A DNA stretch of 64,000 nt, taken from NCBI RefSeq assembly GCF_900112645.1, contig NZ_FOMO01000001.1:558001-622000 (forward strand). The letters run 5' to 3'. Below, piece by piece: positions 27,426 to 35,904 of the stretch. Source of the stretch: Phytopseudomonas straminea (GTDB lineage: Bacteria; Pseudomonadota; Gammaproteobacteria; Pseudomonadales; Pseudomonadaceae). Under the pieces are notes generated by a model. It did no database searches. It was not told the origin of the DNA and was given only the letters and a program-made list of their open reading frames with translations. Position 1 is the first letter of the stretch, and each line of letters begins with the position of its first letter. The translations under genes were made by a program, and so were the position numbers.

Positions 27426-28532
27426 ATGCCGACCCACCAGCCCCGCGCGCTGCTGCTCAGCGCCCTGCTCGCCCTGCCCTTCACCGCCAACGCGGAACAA
27501 CCGACAGCCCCCGAAGCCAAGCGCGCCGACGACGGCAAGCCGCTGATCATCGCCCATCGCGGCGCCAGCGGTTATCTGCCCGAACATACCCTAGCGGCCT
27601 ATGCGATCGCGGTGCTGCAGGGCGCGGATTACATCGAGCCGGACCTGGTAATGAGCAAGGACGGCCAGCTGTTCGCCCGCCATGACAACGAGCTGGGCTT
27701 GACCACCGACGTGGCCAAACACCCGGAGTTCGCCGAGCGCAAACGCAAGCAGCGCATCGATGGGGTCGAGCTCGATGGCTGGTTCAGCGAGGACTTTACC
27801 GCCGCCGAGCTCAAACGCCTGCGCGCCATCGAGCGCATCCCCGATATCCGCCCAGGCAACACGCGCCTGGACGGCCAGTTCGAGATTCCGACCCTGCAGG
27901 AAATCATCGACCTGGTGAAGGCGCTGCAGGTCAGCCAGGGCCGCGAGATCGGCCTGTATATCGAGACCAAGCACCCCGCGCACTTCCAGCAGCTCGGGCT
28001 GGCCATGGAGAAGCCTCTGGTCGAGGCGCTGGCCCGCAACGGCTACCGCGACGGCAAAGCGCCAGTGTTTATCCAGTCGTTCGAAGTCAGCAACCTCAAG
28101 GTCCTGCGCCAGCTCAGCCCGCTGCGCCTGGTGCAGCTCTACGGCAAAGGCCAGCCCCAGGATCAGGTCGAGTTGGGTAATCCGCTGACCTACGCGCAGA
28201 TGGCCACACCTGCTGGATTGAAGGCAGTGGCCGAGTACGCCAACGGCGTCGGCCCGGACAAGGGCTACGTCATCCCACGCCAACCGGACGGCAGCCTGGG
28301 TGAGCCGACACGTTTTGTCACCGATGCCCATGCCGCCGGCCTCAAGGTTCATCCCTATACCTTCCGCGCCGAAAACCAGTTCCTGCCCACCGACCTGCAA
28401 CGGGGCAGCGACCCGGCCACCCGCGGCGACATCGACGCCGAGCTGCGCGCCTTCCTGGCCACGGGCATCGATGGCCTGTTCATCGATCAGCCGGATATCG
28501 CCGTGCGCCTGCGCGACGCCGCCGGCCGGTAA
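27426..28532 (+). CDS. glpQ: periplasmic glycerophosphodiester phosphodiesterase GlpQ
   Basis: Hydrolyses glycerophosphodiesters to glycerol-3-phosphate and an alcohol; 368 residues. Signal peptide MPTHQPRALLLSALLALPFTANA puts it in the periplasm. The catalytic core shows IIAHRGASGYLPEHT, YIEPDLVMSKDGQLFARHD and YIETKHP, with the metal and general acid/base residues in place. The ATG at 27426 opens the signal peptide; the open frame upstream is not signal-like. Divergent from folA across 113 bases. Confidence 0.95.
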   Translation: MPTHQPRALLLSALLALPFTANAEQPTAPEAKRADDGKPLIIAHRGASGYLPEHTLAAYAIAVLQGADYIEPDLVMSKDGQLFARHDNELGLTTDVAKHPEFAERKRKQRIDGVELDGWFSEDFTAAELKRLRAIERIPDIRPGNTRLDGQFEIPTLQEIIDLVKALQVSQGREIGLYIETKHPAHFQQLGLAMEKPLVEALARNGYRDGKAPVFIQSFEVSNLKVLRQLSPLRLVQLYGKGQPQDQVELGNPLTYAQMATPAGLKAVAEYANGVGPDKGYVIPRQPDGSLGEPTRFVTDAHAAGLKVHPYTFRAENQFLPTDLQRGSDPATRGDIDAELRAFLATGIDGLFIDQPDIAVRLRDAAGR

Positions 28533-28600
28533 CTGCGAGCTGTTGTCATTCACCACGCAGCGGGTATGCTCCCGGAGACTGACACTCACCGGGAGATCGC

Positions 28601-29977
28601 GTGTCCCTACCCAAGCTGCAACGCCTCTGGCTCTGCGAGGCCGTGCGCCTGCGCGAAGAACATGCCGGCCTGCTCGAAGACAGCGAAGCCAACCGCCGCG
28701 CTCAGGTAGCCGGTGGCGACCTGGCCACCCGTATCGAACACCGCGCCCTGCACCTGGCCGAGCGTGACGGCCAGGTGCAGGCACAGCGCCACTGGCTGCA
28801 AGGCGCGCGCCTGGCCCTGCTGCTGCTCGGCCTACTGGTCCTGGCCAGCGGCGCCGGCCTGGCGGTAGCGGCTCTGGGTGACGGGCAGACGCCGGTGAAC
28901 GTGTTCTGGGCCCTGGGCAGCCTGCTCGGCCTGCATATTCTGATGCTGCTGGGCTGGGTGCTCGGCCTGCTGTTCGGTGGTGGTCATGGCGCGGTGCTCG
29001 GCCGTCTGTGGCTGTGGCTTAGCGAAAAGCTGGCCCGCGATGCCAGCGCACTGCATACCGGCCCGGCCCTGGTTCTGCTGCTGCGCCGCCAGCGCCTCAA
29101 TCGCTGGCTGGTCGGCATGGCCGTACACGGCCTTTGGCTGGTGGCACTGACCACCGCCCTGGTGATGCTGCTGGCGCTGCTCTCCACCCGCCGCTATGGC
29201 TTCGTCTGGGAAACCACCCTGCTCGGTGGCAACACCTTCGTCGCCCTGACCCAGGCCCTGGGCGCATTGCCTGGCCTGCTCGGTTTTCCAGTGCCCGATG
29301 CCGCCACCATCCGCGCCAGCGGCGACAGCCCGTTGCCGCTGGAAGCCGCGCGCCACGCCTGGGCCGGCTGGCTGATCGGCGTGCTGATGATCTACGGGCT
29401 GCTGCCGCGCCTGCTACTGGGCCTGGTGTGCCTGTGGCGCTGGCGAACCGGCACGGCCAGGCTGACCCTGGACCTGTCGCAACCCGGCTACGACCTGTTG
29501 CGTGACCGCCTGCAGCCCAACAGCGAACGCTTGGGCATCTGCGATGCCGAACCAGCGCAGCTTCATCGGGTGCAGCCGGCTGCCGGTGTGGCCGCAAGCG
29601 ACGGCGCACTGCTGGTGGCGATCGAACTGGACGACCGCCGCCCCTGGCCGCCGGCGCTGCCCAAGTCGGTGGCCGACGCCGGGATCATCGATAGCCGTGA
29701 GCAGCGCCGTCAGTTGCTCGACCAACTCACCCGCTTTCCGCCGGCGCGCCTGGCCATCGCCTGCGATCCACGGCGTTCACCGGACCGCGGTAGCCTGGCA
29801 CTGCTCGCCGAACTGGCCCGCAGTGCCGGCGAAACGCGCATCTGGCTGCTGCAGCCACCCCAGGGCGAGACCCTCGACAGCGAGCGCCTCGGCGACTGGC
29901 ACAAGGCGCTGGACGACCTGCAACTGGTCCACCGCGGCAGCTCGCCGCTGACCTGGCTGGAGACCGGCCATGACTGA
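28601..29977 (+). CDS. DUF2868 membrane protein
   Basis: A 458-residue inner-membrane protein with about four helices (roughly 66-90, 102-130, 168-195, 256-285) and a soluble C-terminal half of about 170 residues. It matches the DUF2868 proteins that are always paired with a DUF3482 GTPase, the gene found here 147 bases downstream. The GTG start follows GGGAGA. The role is unknown; a membrane receptor for the GTPase is a reasonable guess. Confidence 0.82.
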   Translation: MSLPKLQRLWLCEAVRLREEHAGLLEDSEANRRAQVAGGDLATRIEHRALHLAERDGQVQAQRHWLQGARLALLLLGLLVLASGAGLAVAALGDGQTPVNVFWALGSLLGLHILMLLGWVLGLLFGGGHGAVLGRLWLWLSEKLARDASALHTGPALVLLLRRQRLNRWLVGMAVHGLWLVALTTALVMLLALLSTRRYGFVWETTLLGGNTFVALTQALGALPGLLGFPVPDAATIRASGDSPLPLEAARHAWAGWLIGVLMIYGLLPRLLLGLVCLWRWRTGTARLTLDLSQPGYDLLRDRLQPNSERLGICDAEPAQLHRVQPAAGVAASDGALLVAIELDDRRPWPPALPKSVADAGIIDSREQRRQLLDQLTRFPPARLAIACDPRRSPDRGSLALLAELARSAGETRIWLLQPPQGETLDSERLGDWHKALDDLQLVHRGSSPLTWLETGHD

Positions 29978-29988
29978 AAAGAACCGCT

Positions 29989-30062
29989 GGGTGGATGACA
30001 GTCTTTTCATCCGCCGTGTACCTGTAGAGGGCGGTGGATGGGTGAAGCGTCATCCACCCTAC
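29989..30062. repeat. GTAGGGTGGATGAC-type repeat pair between genes
   Basis: Two inverted arms, GGGTGGATGAC (29989-29999) and GTCATCCACCC (30049-30059), 11 bp perfect. The right unit, read on the minus strand from 30062, begins GTAGGGTGGATGACG and folds back as CATCCACC, so it has a REP-like GTAG head. The left unit lacks the head and looks degenerate. It lies between the DUF2868 gene and the GTPase gene. Confidence 0.75.
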
Positions 30063-30124
30063 GATGACCATAAGCATCGCGTAGAAACCGCGCCCTTGTG
30101 GCGAGCCCTGGGAGGTCAAAGACC

Positions 30125-31510
30125 ATGACCCAGGCTCTGAGACTCGCCGTGGTCGGCCACACCAACGTCGGCAAGACCTCGCTGCTGCGTACCCTGACCC
30201 GTGACGTCGGCTTTGGCGAGGTGTCCCATCGCCCCAGCACCACCCGCCACGTCGAGGGCGCGCGCCTGTCGGTGGACGGCGAGGCGCTGCTGGAGCTCTA
30301 CGACACGCCCGGCCTGGAAGATGCCATCGCCCTGCTCGATTACCTCGACGGGCTCGACCGCCCCGGCGAGCGCCTCGACGGCCCGGCGCGACTGGCCCGC
30401 TTCATGGAAGGCAGCGAGGCGCGCCAGCGCTTCGAGCAGGAAGCCAAGGTGCTGCGCCAGCTACAGGCCTCGGATGCCGGCCTGTACGTGATCGACGCCC
30501 GCGAGCCAGTGTTGGCCAAGTACCGCGACGAGCTGAACGCGCTGGCAATGTGTGGCCGGCCGCTGCTGCCGGTGCTGAATTTCGTGGCCAGCGCCAACCA
30601 CCGTGAGGACGACTGGCGCGAAGCCCTGGCGCGCCTGGGGTTGCATGCCCTGGTGCGTTTCGACAGCGTGGCGCCGCCGCTCGATGGTGAGCGCCGCCTG
30701 TACGAAAGCCTGGCGCTGATGCACGAGAAGTCGCGCCCGCAATTGCAGCGCTTGATCGACGATCACGAAGCCCAGCGCGTGGCTCGCCACCGCAGCGCCA
30801 AGCGGCTGATCGCCGAGCTGCTGGTCGACTGCGCCGCCTGCCGGCGCAGCGTCGCCAACCAGCCGGAGCTGGAAAAAAGCGCCATCGAGGATTTGCGCAC
30901 CCAGGTGCGCCAGCGTGAACAACGCTGCGTTGAAGCCCTGCTGCGCCTGTACGCCTTTCGCCGCGAAGACGCCCGCACCGAGGATCTGCCCCTGCTCAAT
31001 GGCCGCTGGGGCGAGGATCTGTTCAACCCGGAAACCATCAAGCAACTGGGCATCCGCCTGGGCGGCGGCGCGGCCGCCGGTGCCGCAGCCGGCGCGGGTG
31101 TGGATCTGCTGGTCGGCGGCCTGACCCTGGGCACCGCCGCCCTGGCTGGCGCGCTGCTCGGCGGTGGCGCGCAGACCCTGCGCAACTACGGCTCGCGCCT
31201 CAAGGGCAAGCTCCAGGGCCAACGCGAGCTGACCGTCGACGACGCCGTGCTGCGCCTGCTCGCCCTGCGCCAGGAGCACTTGCTGGCCGCGCTGGATCAA
31301 CGCGGCCACGCGGCCGTCGAAGCGGTGCGTCTCGGCGCCCTGCAGGACAGCCAGTGGCGCGAAGGCAAACTGCCGGGCGCCCTGCGCGTCGCCCGCGCAC
31401 GGCCGGAGTGGTCGTCGCTGAACCCGGGCGCGCGGGTCGATCAGGTCGAACGCCAGGAACAGGTCGAACGCCTGGCTCGGGAAATCGGCTCGGTGCCAGG
31501 CGCGTCATGA
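30125..31510 (+). CDS. DUF3482 GTPase
   Basis: A 461-residue Era/YihA-type GTPase. The P-loop GHTNVGKTS is at 11-19 and the G3 motif DTPG at 60-63; the expected NKxD is not clear, the equivalent stretch reading LNFVAS. The C-terminal part is DUF3482, with a glycine/alanine-rich hydrophobic hairpin at about 310-350 that could insert into a membrane. ATG 30125 starts directly before the G domain. Partner of the DUF2868 protein; the stop overlaps the next gene as ATGA. Confidence 0.85.
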   Translation: MTQALRLAVVGHTNVGKTSLLRTLTRDVGFGEVSHRPSTTRHVEGARLSVDGEALLELYDTPGLEDAIALLDYLDGLDRPGERLDGPARLARFMEGSEARQRFEQEAKVLRQLQASDAGLYVIDAREPVLAKYRDELNALAMCGRPLLPVLNFVASANHREDDWREALARLGLHALVRFDSVAPPLDGERRLYESLALMHEKSRPQLQRLIDDHEAQRVARHRSAKRLIAELLVDCAACRRSVANQPELEKSAIEDLRTQVRQREQRCVEALLRLYAFRREDARTEDLPLLNGRWGEDLFNPETIKQLGIRLGGGAAAGAAAGAGVDLLVGGLTLGTAALAGALLGGGAQTLRNYGSRLKGKLQGQRELTVDDAVLRLLALRQEHLLAALDQRGHAAVEAVRLGALQDSQWREGKLPGALRVARARPEWSSLNPGARVDQVERQEQVERLAREIGSVPGAS

Positions 31511-31779
31511 CCTTGTGCGCAGAGCTGGCCGCGGTGCTGGCCCGCGAGTTGAGCAGCGGCAACCGCCTCGGCCAGGCGCCGCATCGCGCCGGCTGGCCAC
31601 AGCCCGACTCGCTGTTCGCCGCCCTGCGCGATGATTTCAAGAGCGACCTCGCGCATCTGCCGGCCTGCCTGCAACATGGCTACTGCAACGATCCCCACTA
31701 CGGCTGGTACGAAGAACTCTACTGCCGTGATCACCACCACCTGCTGGTCGCCGGCGTGCCCAAACCCGGCCGCCGCTGA
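31507..31779 (+). CDS. 90-aa hypothetical protein coupled to GTPase
   Basis: A 90-residue cytoplasmic protein starting MTLCAELAAVLARELSSG, with a C-terminal His/Cys-rich stretch (HYGWYEELYCRDHHHLL). It overlaps the GTPase stop by ATGA and is followed 15 bases later by the cupin gene, so it belongs to the same operon. No family recognised. Confidence 0.65.
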   Translation: MTLCAELAAVLARELSSGNRLGQAPHRAGWPQPDSLFAALRDDFKSDLAHLPACLQHGYCNDPHYGWYEELYCRDHHHLLVAGVPKPGRR

Positions 31780-31794
31780 ACACGAGCACGTCCG

Positions 31795-32112
31795 ATGCCC
31801 ATCGCCAACCTGTTCCATGACAGCCAGCCACCTGCCGAGGACGAGCGCTTCGACACCCTGCTAAGCCACCGCAACCTGCAGATCGAGCGGATCCTCAGCT
31901 CGTCACGGATCGAGTCGGTGGACTACGTGCAGGAACAGGATGAATGGGTACTGCTGGCCCGCGGCGAGGCGAGCATGACGATTGCCGGAGAACCCATCGA
32001 ACTGACTGCCGGCGATCACCTGTTCCTGGCAGCCGGCACACCACACCGGGTGGAGCGCACCAGCGAAGGCGCCCTGTGGCTGGCCATCCATTTGCACCCC
32101 AGCAACCCGTAG
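31795..32112 (+). CDS. small cupin-domain protein
   Basis: A 105-residue single-domain cupin. The second half shows the cupin pattern: EWVLLARGEASMTIAG, then LTAGDHLFLAAGTPHRVERTS, with a histidine in PHRV; the first motif has few metal ligands. The substrate is unknown. Last gene of the DUF2868-GTPase-90aa-cupin run. Its TAG stop is part of the GTAG head of a REP-like element that starts at 32109. Confidence 0.8.
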   Translation: MPIANLFHDSQPPAEDERFDTLLSHRNLQIERILSSSRIESVDYVQEQDEWVLLARGEASMTIAGEPIELTAGDHLFLAAGTPHRVERTSEGALWLAIHLHPSNP

Positions 32113-32195
32113 CCCGGGTTGAGCGCAGCGATACCCGGGATTTGTGCAAGCCCTTGCCATCGACCCGGGTTACGCCTTCGGCTAACCCAGGCTAC
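32109..32195. repeat. inverted REP pair (BIME-like), GTAGCCxGGGTT family
   Basis: Two units facing each other: 32109-32139 begins GTAGCCCGGGTTGAGCGCAG and ends ATACCCGGG, folding on itself; 32164-32195 reads CCCGGGTTACG... and ends CCCAGGCTAC, the reverse orientation. The same family recurs at 43092-43168. It separates the convergent cupin and EamA genes. Confidence 0.85.
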
Positions 32196-32231
32196 GAAAC
32201 ATCCGGAGGGTGAAAGACGCTTCCCCAAGTC

Positions 32232-33113
32232 TCAGCGCCTGAGCAGGCTCGTCCACAGCGTTGCCGCGACAATCAGAAAGCCGCCGATCCACGCCTGCAC
32301 GCTCAGCTGCTCGCTGAGCCACAGCACCGCAAACAGCGCGCCGAACAGTGGCTCGCTGCCCATCAACAGCGACACGCGGGTCGGGCTGCTGCGCCGCAGC
32401 GCGTAGTTCTGCACGAAGAAGGCGAACAGAGTGGCGAACAGCACCAGGTACAGCGTGCCGATCCAGAACGCCGGCTCTACCGGCAAGACAGGCAAGCCGC
32501 CTGGCAGGATGATCGCCCCGAGCAACAGGCAGCCGAAACCGATCACTCCGGTCTGTACCGCGGTCAGCGCCAGGGCCGGCACCTGGGTGTGTGCGGTCAG
32601 CCGGCCGGTCAGGCATACCAGCACAGCGCGCAGCAACGCCGCCAGCAGCATCAGTCCATCGCCGAGGTTGAACTGCAGGTCGACACCGCCGCTGAGCAGC
32701 CAGGTACCGAACAGCGATAGCGCGACGGCCGGCAGCAGCCGCGAGTCGGGACGGCGGTCGAACATCAGCCATTCCACGAACGGCGTGATGACCACGCACA
32801 GGCTGATCAGGAAGGCGGCATTGCTCGCGGAGGTGTGCAGCACGCCGTAGGTTTCGCACAGGAAGATCGCCAGCATCACACCGCCCAGCGGGATGCCGGG
32901 TGCCCAGGCCTGGCGCCCGTCGCCGCGCAGCTGTGGCAGCAGGATCAAGAAGGTCAGGCAGAAACGCACGGCGAGAAAGCCCAGCACCGGATAGAACACC
33001 AGCGCCTCCTTGGCCACGCCGTAACTGGTGCCCCAGACCATGGCGACCAGCAACAGGAGCACATCACTGGCCTGCATCAGGCGCGAAGGGGAACGGCTAA
33101 CCAGGGTGGACAT
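32232..33113 (-). CDS. EamA-family (DMT) exporter
   Basis: A 293-residue inner-membrane transporter with ten hydrophobic helices in two EamA repeats, for example DVLLLLVAMVWGTSYGVAKEAL at the start of repeat one and LYLVLFATLFAFFVQNYALRR in repeat two. Family members export amino acids or other metabolites. The ATG at 33113 has a GGAAG site upstream. Divergent from a LysR gene 90 bases away, the usual layout for a regulator and its target. Confidence 0.88.
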   Translation of the reverse strand: MSTLVSRSPSRLMQASDVLLLLVAMVWGTSYGVAKEALVFYPVLGFLAVRFCLTFLILLPQLRGDGRQAWAPGIPLGGVMLAIFLCETYGVLHTSASNAAFLISLCVVITPFVEWLMFDRRPDSRLLPAVALSLFGTWLLSGGVDLQFNLGDGLMLLAALLRAVLVCLTGRLTAHTQVPALALTAVQTGVIGFGCLLLGAIILPGGLPVLPVEPAFWIGTLYLVLFATLFAFFVQNYALRRSSPTRVSLLMGSEPLFGALFAVLWLSEQLSVQAWIGGFLIVAATLWTSLLRR

Positions 33114-33145
33114 GTGGGTACTTCCTGCAATCGGTGGGGAGCGCA

Positions 33146-33174
33146 TTGTCCATTGCGTCCCTGAGCGTGATAAT
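33146..33174 (+). promoter_or_regulatory. promoter of the LysR gene
   Basis: TTGTCC (33146-33151), a 17-base spacer, GATAAT (33169-33174), ending 29 bases before the ATG. It lies in the short divergent region shared with the EamA exporter gene, where autorepression is common. Confidence 0.55.
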
Positions 33175-33203
33175 CCGCCAACACCGAACAAGACCTGTTC
33201 TCC

Positions 33204-34127
33204 ATGCGCACGAATCTAACCCCACAGCTGCTTCCCTATCTGGCCATCTTCGTACGCGTGGTCGAGGCCGGCAGTTTCTCTGCCGCGGCCCGCCAGCAGG
33301 GCAGCACGGCGTCGGCAGTGAGCCGACAGATCGCCCATCTCGAGCAGACGCTCGGCGTTCGTCTGCTCGAGCGCACCACACGGCGCCTGCGCCTGAGCGA
33401 AGCCGGCAGCGAAGTCTTCGAGCGCTGCAAGGACATGCTCGACGCCGCCCAGGCCGCCCTGGATGTTGGTGAGCGGCTGATGAGCCAACCGCGCGGCCGG
33501 GTGCGTCTGAGTGTGCCAAAGGCCTTTGGACGTTTCCTGGTCATGCCGCTGATTCAGGATTTTCTGCAGCGCTACCCGGAGGTGGACGTCAGCCTCAACC
33601 TCAGCGACCGCAGCCCGGACCTGATCAGCGAGCAGTTCGACCTGCTGGTGAGCATCACCGACCAGCCACCACCGGCTCTCGCGGGTCGGCCACTGTGCAA
33701 TGTCCAACAGTTGCTGTGTGCAAGCCCCACCTATCTGCAGCGCCACGGCACGCCCCAGCATCCGAGCGAACTGGTGCGCCATGCCTGCCTGTACCTGGAC
33801 GAAACCCCGGACGACCACCGCTGGCACTTCAGCAACGGGCCGGAGCAATGCGTGGTGACGGTGGGCGGCCGCTTCGCCAGCAACCACAGCGAAGTGCGCC
33901 TGAACGCCGTGCTCGGCCACCTGGGTATCACCTGCCTGCCGCACTTCACCGCCGCCGCGGCACTGGCCAGAGGCGAGCTGGTAAGGGTACTGCCGCAGTG
34001 GCGCTACACCGGTTCGTACCAGGGCACCGCGTGGGTTCTCTATCACCCCACCCGCCACCTGCCGCCCAAACTGCGGGTGCTGATCGATCACCTGGCCGAG
34101 GGGCTGGGCAAGGGCCCATCGCGATGA
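33204..34127 (+). CDS. LysR-family transcriptional regulator
   Basis: A 307-residue LysR-type regulator. The N-terminal winged helix-turn-helix (about residues 10-70) shows FVRVVEAGSFSAAARQQG, SAVSRQIAHLEQTLGVRLLE and TTRRLRLSEAG. The C-terminal effector domain follows, with LITCLPHF-type strands near 245-255. It probably controls the divergent EamA exporter. Its stop overlaps the next small gene by ATGA. Confidence 0.92.
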   Translation: MRTNLTPQLLPYLAIFVRVVEAGSFSAAARQQGSTASAVSRQIAHLEQTLGVRLLERTTRRLRLSEAGSEVFERCKDMLDAAQAALDVGERLMSQPRGRVRLSVPKAFGRFLVMPLIQDFLQRYPEVDVSLNLSDRSPDLISEQFDLLVSITDQPPPALAGRPLCNVQQLLCASPTYLQRHGTPQHPSELVRHACLYLDETPDDHRWHFSNGPEQCVVTVGGRFASNHSEVRLNAVLGHLGITCLPHFTAAAALARGELVRVLPQWRYTGSYQGTAWVLYHPTRHLPPKLRVLIDHLAEGLGKGPSR

Positions 34128-34441
34128 CCCGGCTCTGGCAGTGGCTGAAACGGCGGCGCCTGGAACGGCAGCCGGTGGATACCGCCAAGCACATCACGCT
34201 GGAGAATATCGATACGCAGGTGGGCAACCGCCTGCTGGAAACCCTCAAGGCCGAGGGTTGGCGGCAGGTCGAGCAATACAGCCCGCTGGCGTTCGACAAG
34301 GGCATCGATTACGACAGCTATCGCCTGCGCCGTGGCCTGGATGAGCTGAGGCTGGAGTGGGACAACTGGTTCGAGTGGAAGCTCAGCGGGCCACGCGAAC
34401 ACATCGAGGAAATCGCCGAGCGCTTTTCATTGCGCCCCTGA
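34124..34441 (+). CDS. 105-aa hypothetical protein
   Basis: A 105-residue protein starting MTRLWQWLKRRRLERQ; the body is charged and tryptophan-rich (LRLEWDNWFEWKLSGP). No family recognised. Translation is coupled to lysR by an ATGA overlap. A REP hairpin starts 14 bases after its stop. Confidence 0.65.
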   Translation: MTRLWQWLKRRRLERQPVDTAKHITLENIDTQVGNRLLETLKAEGWRQVEQYSPLAFDKGIDYDSYRLRRGLDELRLEWDNWFEWKLSGPREHIEEIAERFSLRP

Positions 34442-34454
34442 CAGACTCCATCCC

Positions 34455-34476
34455 GTAGGGTGGGCTTCAGCCCACC
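34455..34476 (+). repeat. REP hairpin, left flank of RAYT
   Basis: GTAG head followed by GGTGGGCT, loop TC, AGCCCACC: an 8-bp perfect stem in a 22-base unit. It is 34 bases beyond the RAYT stop and in opposite orientation to the right-flank copy at 35073-35094. Confidence 0.9.
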
Positions 34477-34510
34477 AAGCCCGGCCGGGCTGCCATACGA
34501 AAACCAACCT

Positions 34511-35035
34511 TCATTCGCCAAAGTTTCCAGCATCATCGTAACCGCCCCAACTCATCGGAAGAACGCCTCGCTCAACGTACCGATGGAAACTGGAAAACGG
34601 CCAATCCGCGACGCAATTGACCAACCCATGCTTGACGGGATTGAAGTGGATGTAATCGACGTGTCGGGCAAGATCATTCTCATCGCGTATCTGATGCTCC
34701 CAGAAACGCCTCTGCCATATCCCCTTCTCGCGCTTTCTGTACTTGCTGGCGCTTAAGGATGTAGCTTTGGGAAGCGCGCGGGAAAAGCGACTCTTGATCA
34801 GCGCCCAACGTTGCGAGTAGTTACTGTCGCCATTCGGCAATGTCCAGATCGCATGTAAGTGATCAGGTAGCACGCAAATAGCGACGGTCTCGAAGGGCAA
34901 TCGACCGCAAGCCTCGGCGTAGGCTCGACGCAATAAAGAAATTTTTTCGACCAGCAAACCAGACTGCCGGTCCGCAAGCGTGACGGTAAAGAAGTAGGTT
35001 CCGCCAGGAACCGATTGGCGGCGGTAGTTCGACAT
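34511..35035 (-). CDS. REP-associated tyrosine transposase (RAYT)
   Basis: A 174-residue single-strand DNA transposase of the Y1 HUH superfamily (IS200-like, RAYT branch). The metal-binding HUH motif is H59-L60-H61 in VLPDHLHAIW, and the catalytic tyrosine is Y128 in HVDYIHFNPVKHG. The N-terminus GGTYFFTVTLADRQSGLL and the WQRRFWEHQIRDE segment are typical. All catalytic residues appear intact. The gene is flanked on both sides by inverted GTAG-headed hairpins, so it forms a complete REP-RAYT unit. RAYTs recognise and process REP sequences. Confidence 0.92.
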   Translation of the reverse strand: MSNYRRQSVPGGTYFFTVTLADRQSGLLVEKISLLRRAYAEACGRLPFETVAICVLPDHLHAIWTLPNGDSNYSQRWALIKSRFSRALPKATSLSASKYRKREKGIWQRRFWEHQIRDENDLARHVDYIHFNPVKHGLVNCVADWPFSSFHRYVERGVLPMSWGGYDDAGNFGE

Positions 35036-35072
35036 TGGCAGTCCTTTGCCTGGTCGTCAGTAGATGGCCGGT

Positions 35073-35094
35073 GGTGGGCTAAAGCCCACCCTAC
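35073..35094 (-). repeat. REP hairpin, right flank of RAYT
   Basis: Read on the minus strand: GTAGGGTGGGCTTTAGCCCACC, differing from the left copy by one loop base and lying in inverse orientation. It ends 16 bases before the thyA stop and 38 bases before the RAYT start. Confidence 0.9.
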
Positions 35095-35109
35095 GAGTAG
35101 CAGTCTGGC

Positions 35110-35904
35110 TCAGACCGCCACCGGCGCCTTGATATGCGGATGCGCCTGGTAGCCGACCAGTTCGAAATCCTCGAACTTGAAGGCGAACAGATCCTTCACG
35201 TCGGGGTTGAGCTTCATGGTCGGCAGGGGCAGCGGTTCGCGGGTCAGCTGCAGGTCGGCCTGTTCCAGGTGGTTGGCGTACAGATGGCAGTCGCCGCCGG
35301 TCCAGATGAACTCCCCCGGCTGCAGACCGCACACCTGCGCGACCATCAGGGTCAGCAGCGCATAACTGGCGATGTTGAAGGGCACGCCGAGGAAGATGTC
35401 GGCCGAGCGCTGGTACAGCTGGCAGCTCAGCTTGCCCTCCGCCACATAGAACTGGAACAGCGCGTGGCACGGCGGCAGGGCCATCTGCTCGACCAGGGCC
35501 GGGTTCCAGGCCGAGACGATCAGGCGGCGCGAGTCCGGGTTCTTCCTGATCATCTCGATCAGCTTGCTGATCTGGTCGACCGACTCGCCATTGGGCGCCG
35601 GCCAGTTGCGCCACTGGTAGCCGTACACCGGCCCGAGGTCGCCGTTCTCGTCGGCCCACTCGTCCCAGATGCGTACGCCGTTGTCCTTCAGGTACTTGAT
35701 GTTGGTGTCGCCCTGCAGGAACCACAGCAACTCGTGGATGATCGACTTGAGGTGGCACTTCTTGGTGGTCACCAGGGGAAAGCCGTCGGCCAGGTCGAAG
35801 CGCATCTGGTGAGCGAACACGCTGTAGGTGCCGGTGCCGGTACGGTCTTCCTTGAAGGTGCCGTTTTCGCGCACGTGGCGCATCAGGTCGAGATACTGTT
35901 TCAT
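35110..35904 (-). CDS. thyA: thymidylate synthase
   Basis: Converts dUMP to dTMP using methylene-tetrahydrofolate. 264 residues, the same as E. coli ThyA, with the catalytic cysteine at C146 in [12 protein letters not shown]. Other hallmarks are [21 protein letters not shown] and [21 protein letters not shown] at 35904 overlaps the lgt stop (ATGA), the common lgt-thyA operon. Supplies dihydrofolate to FolA. Confidence 0.98.
   Translation of the reverse strand: MKQYLDLMRHVRENGTFKEDRTGTGTYSVFAHQMRFDLADGFPLVTTKKCHLKSIIHELLWFLQGDTNIKYLKDNGVRIWDEWADENGDLGPVYGYQWRNWPAPNGESVDQISKLIEMIRKNPDSRRLIVSAWNPALVEQMALPPCHALFQFYVAEGKLSCQLYQRSADIFLGVPFNIASYALLTLMVAQVCGLQPGEFIWTGGDCHLYANHLEQADLQLTREPLPLPTMKLNPDVKDLFAFKFEDFELVGYQAHPHIKAPVAV

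Noticed and set aside
32109..32200. CRISPR or tRNA signal in the repeat-rich gap
   Set aside because: Only two units in inverse orientation, no regular spacer; no cloverleaf. It is a REP pair.
34511..35035. Full IS200/IS605 insertion sequence
   Set aside because: No TnpB gene, no IS-type ends; the flanking GTAG hairpins and RAYT-type sequence fit a domesticated REP system better.
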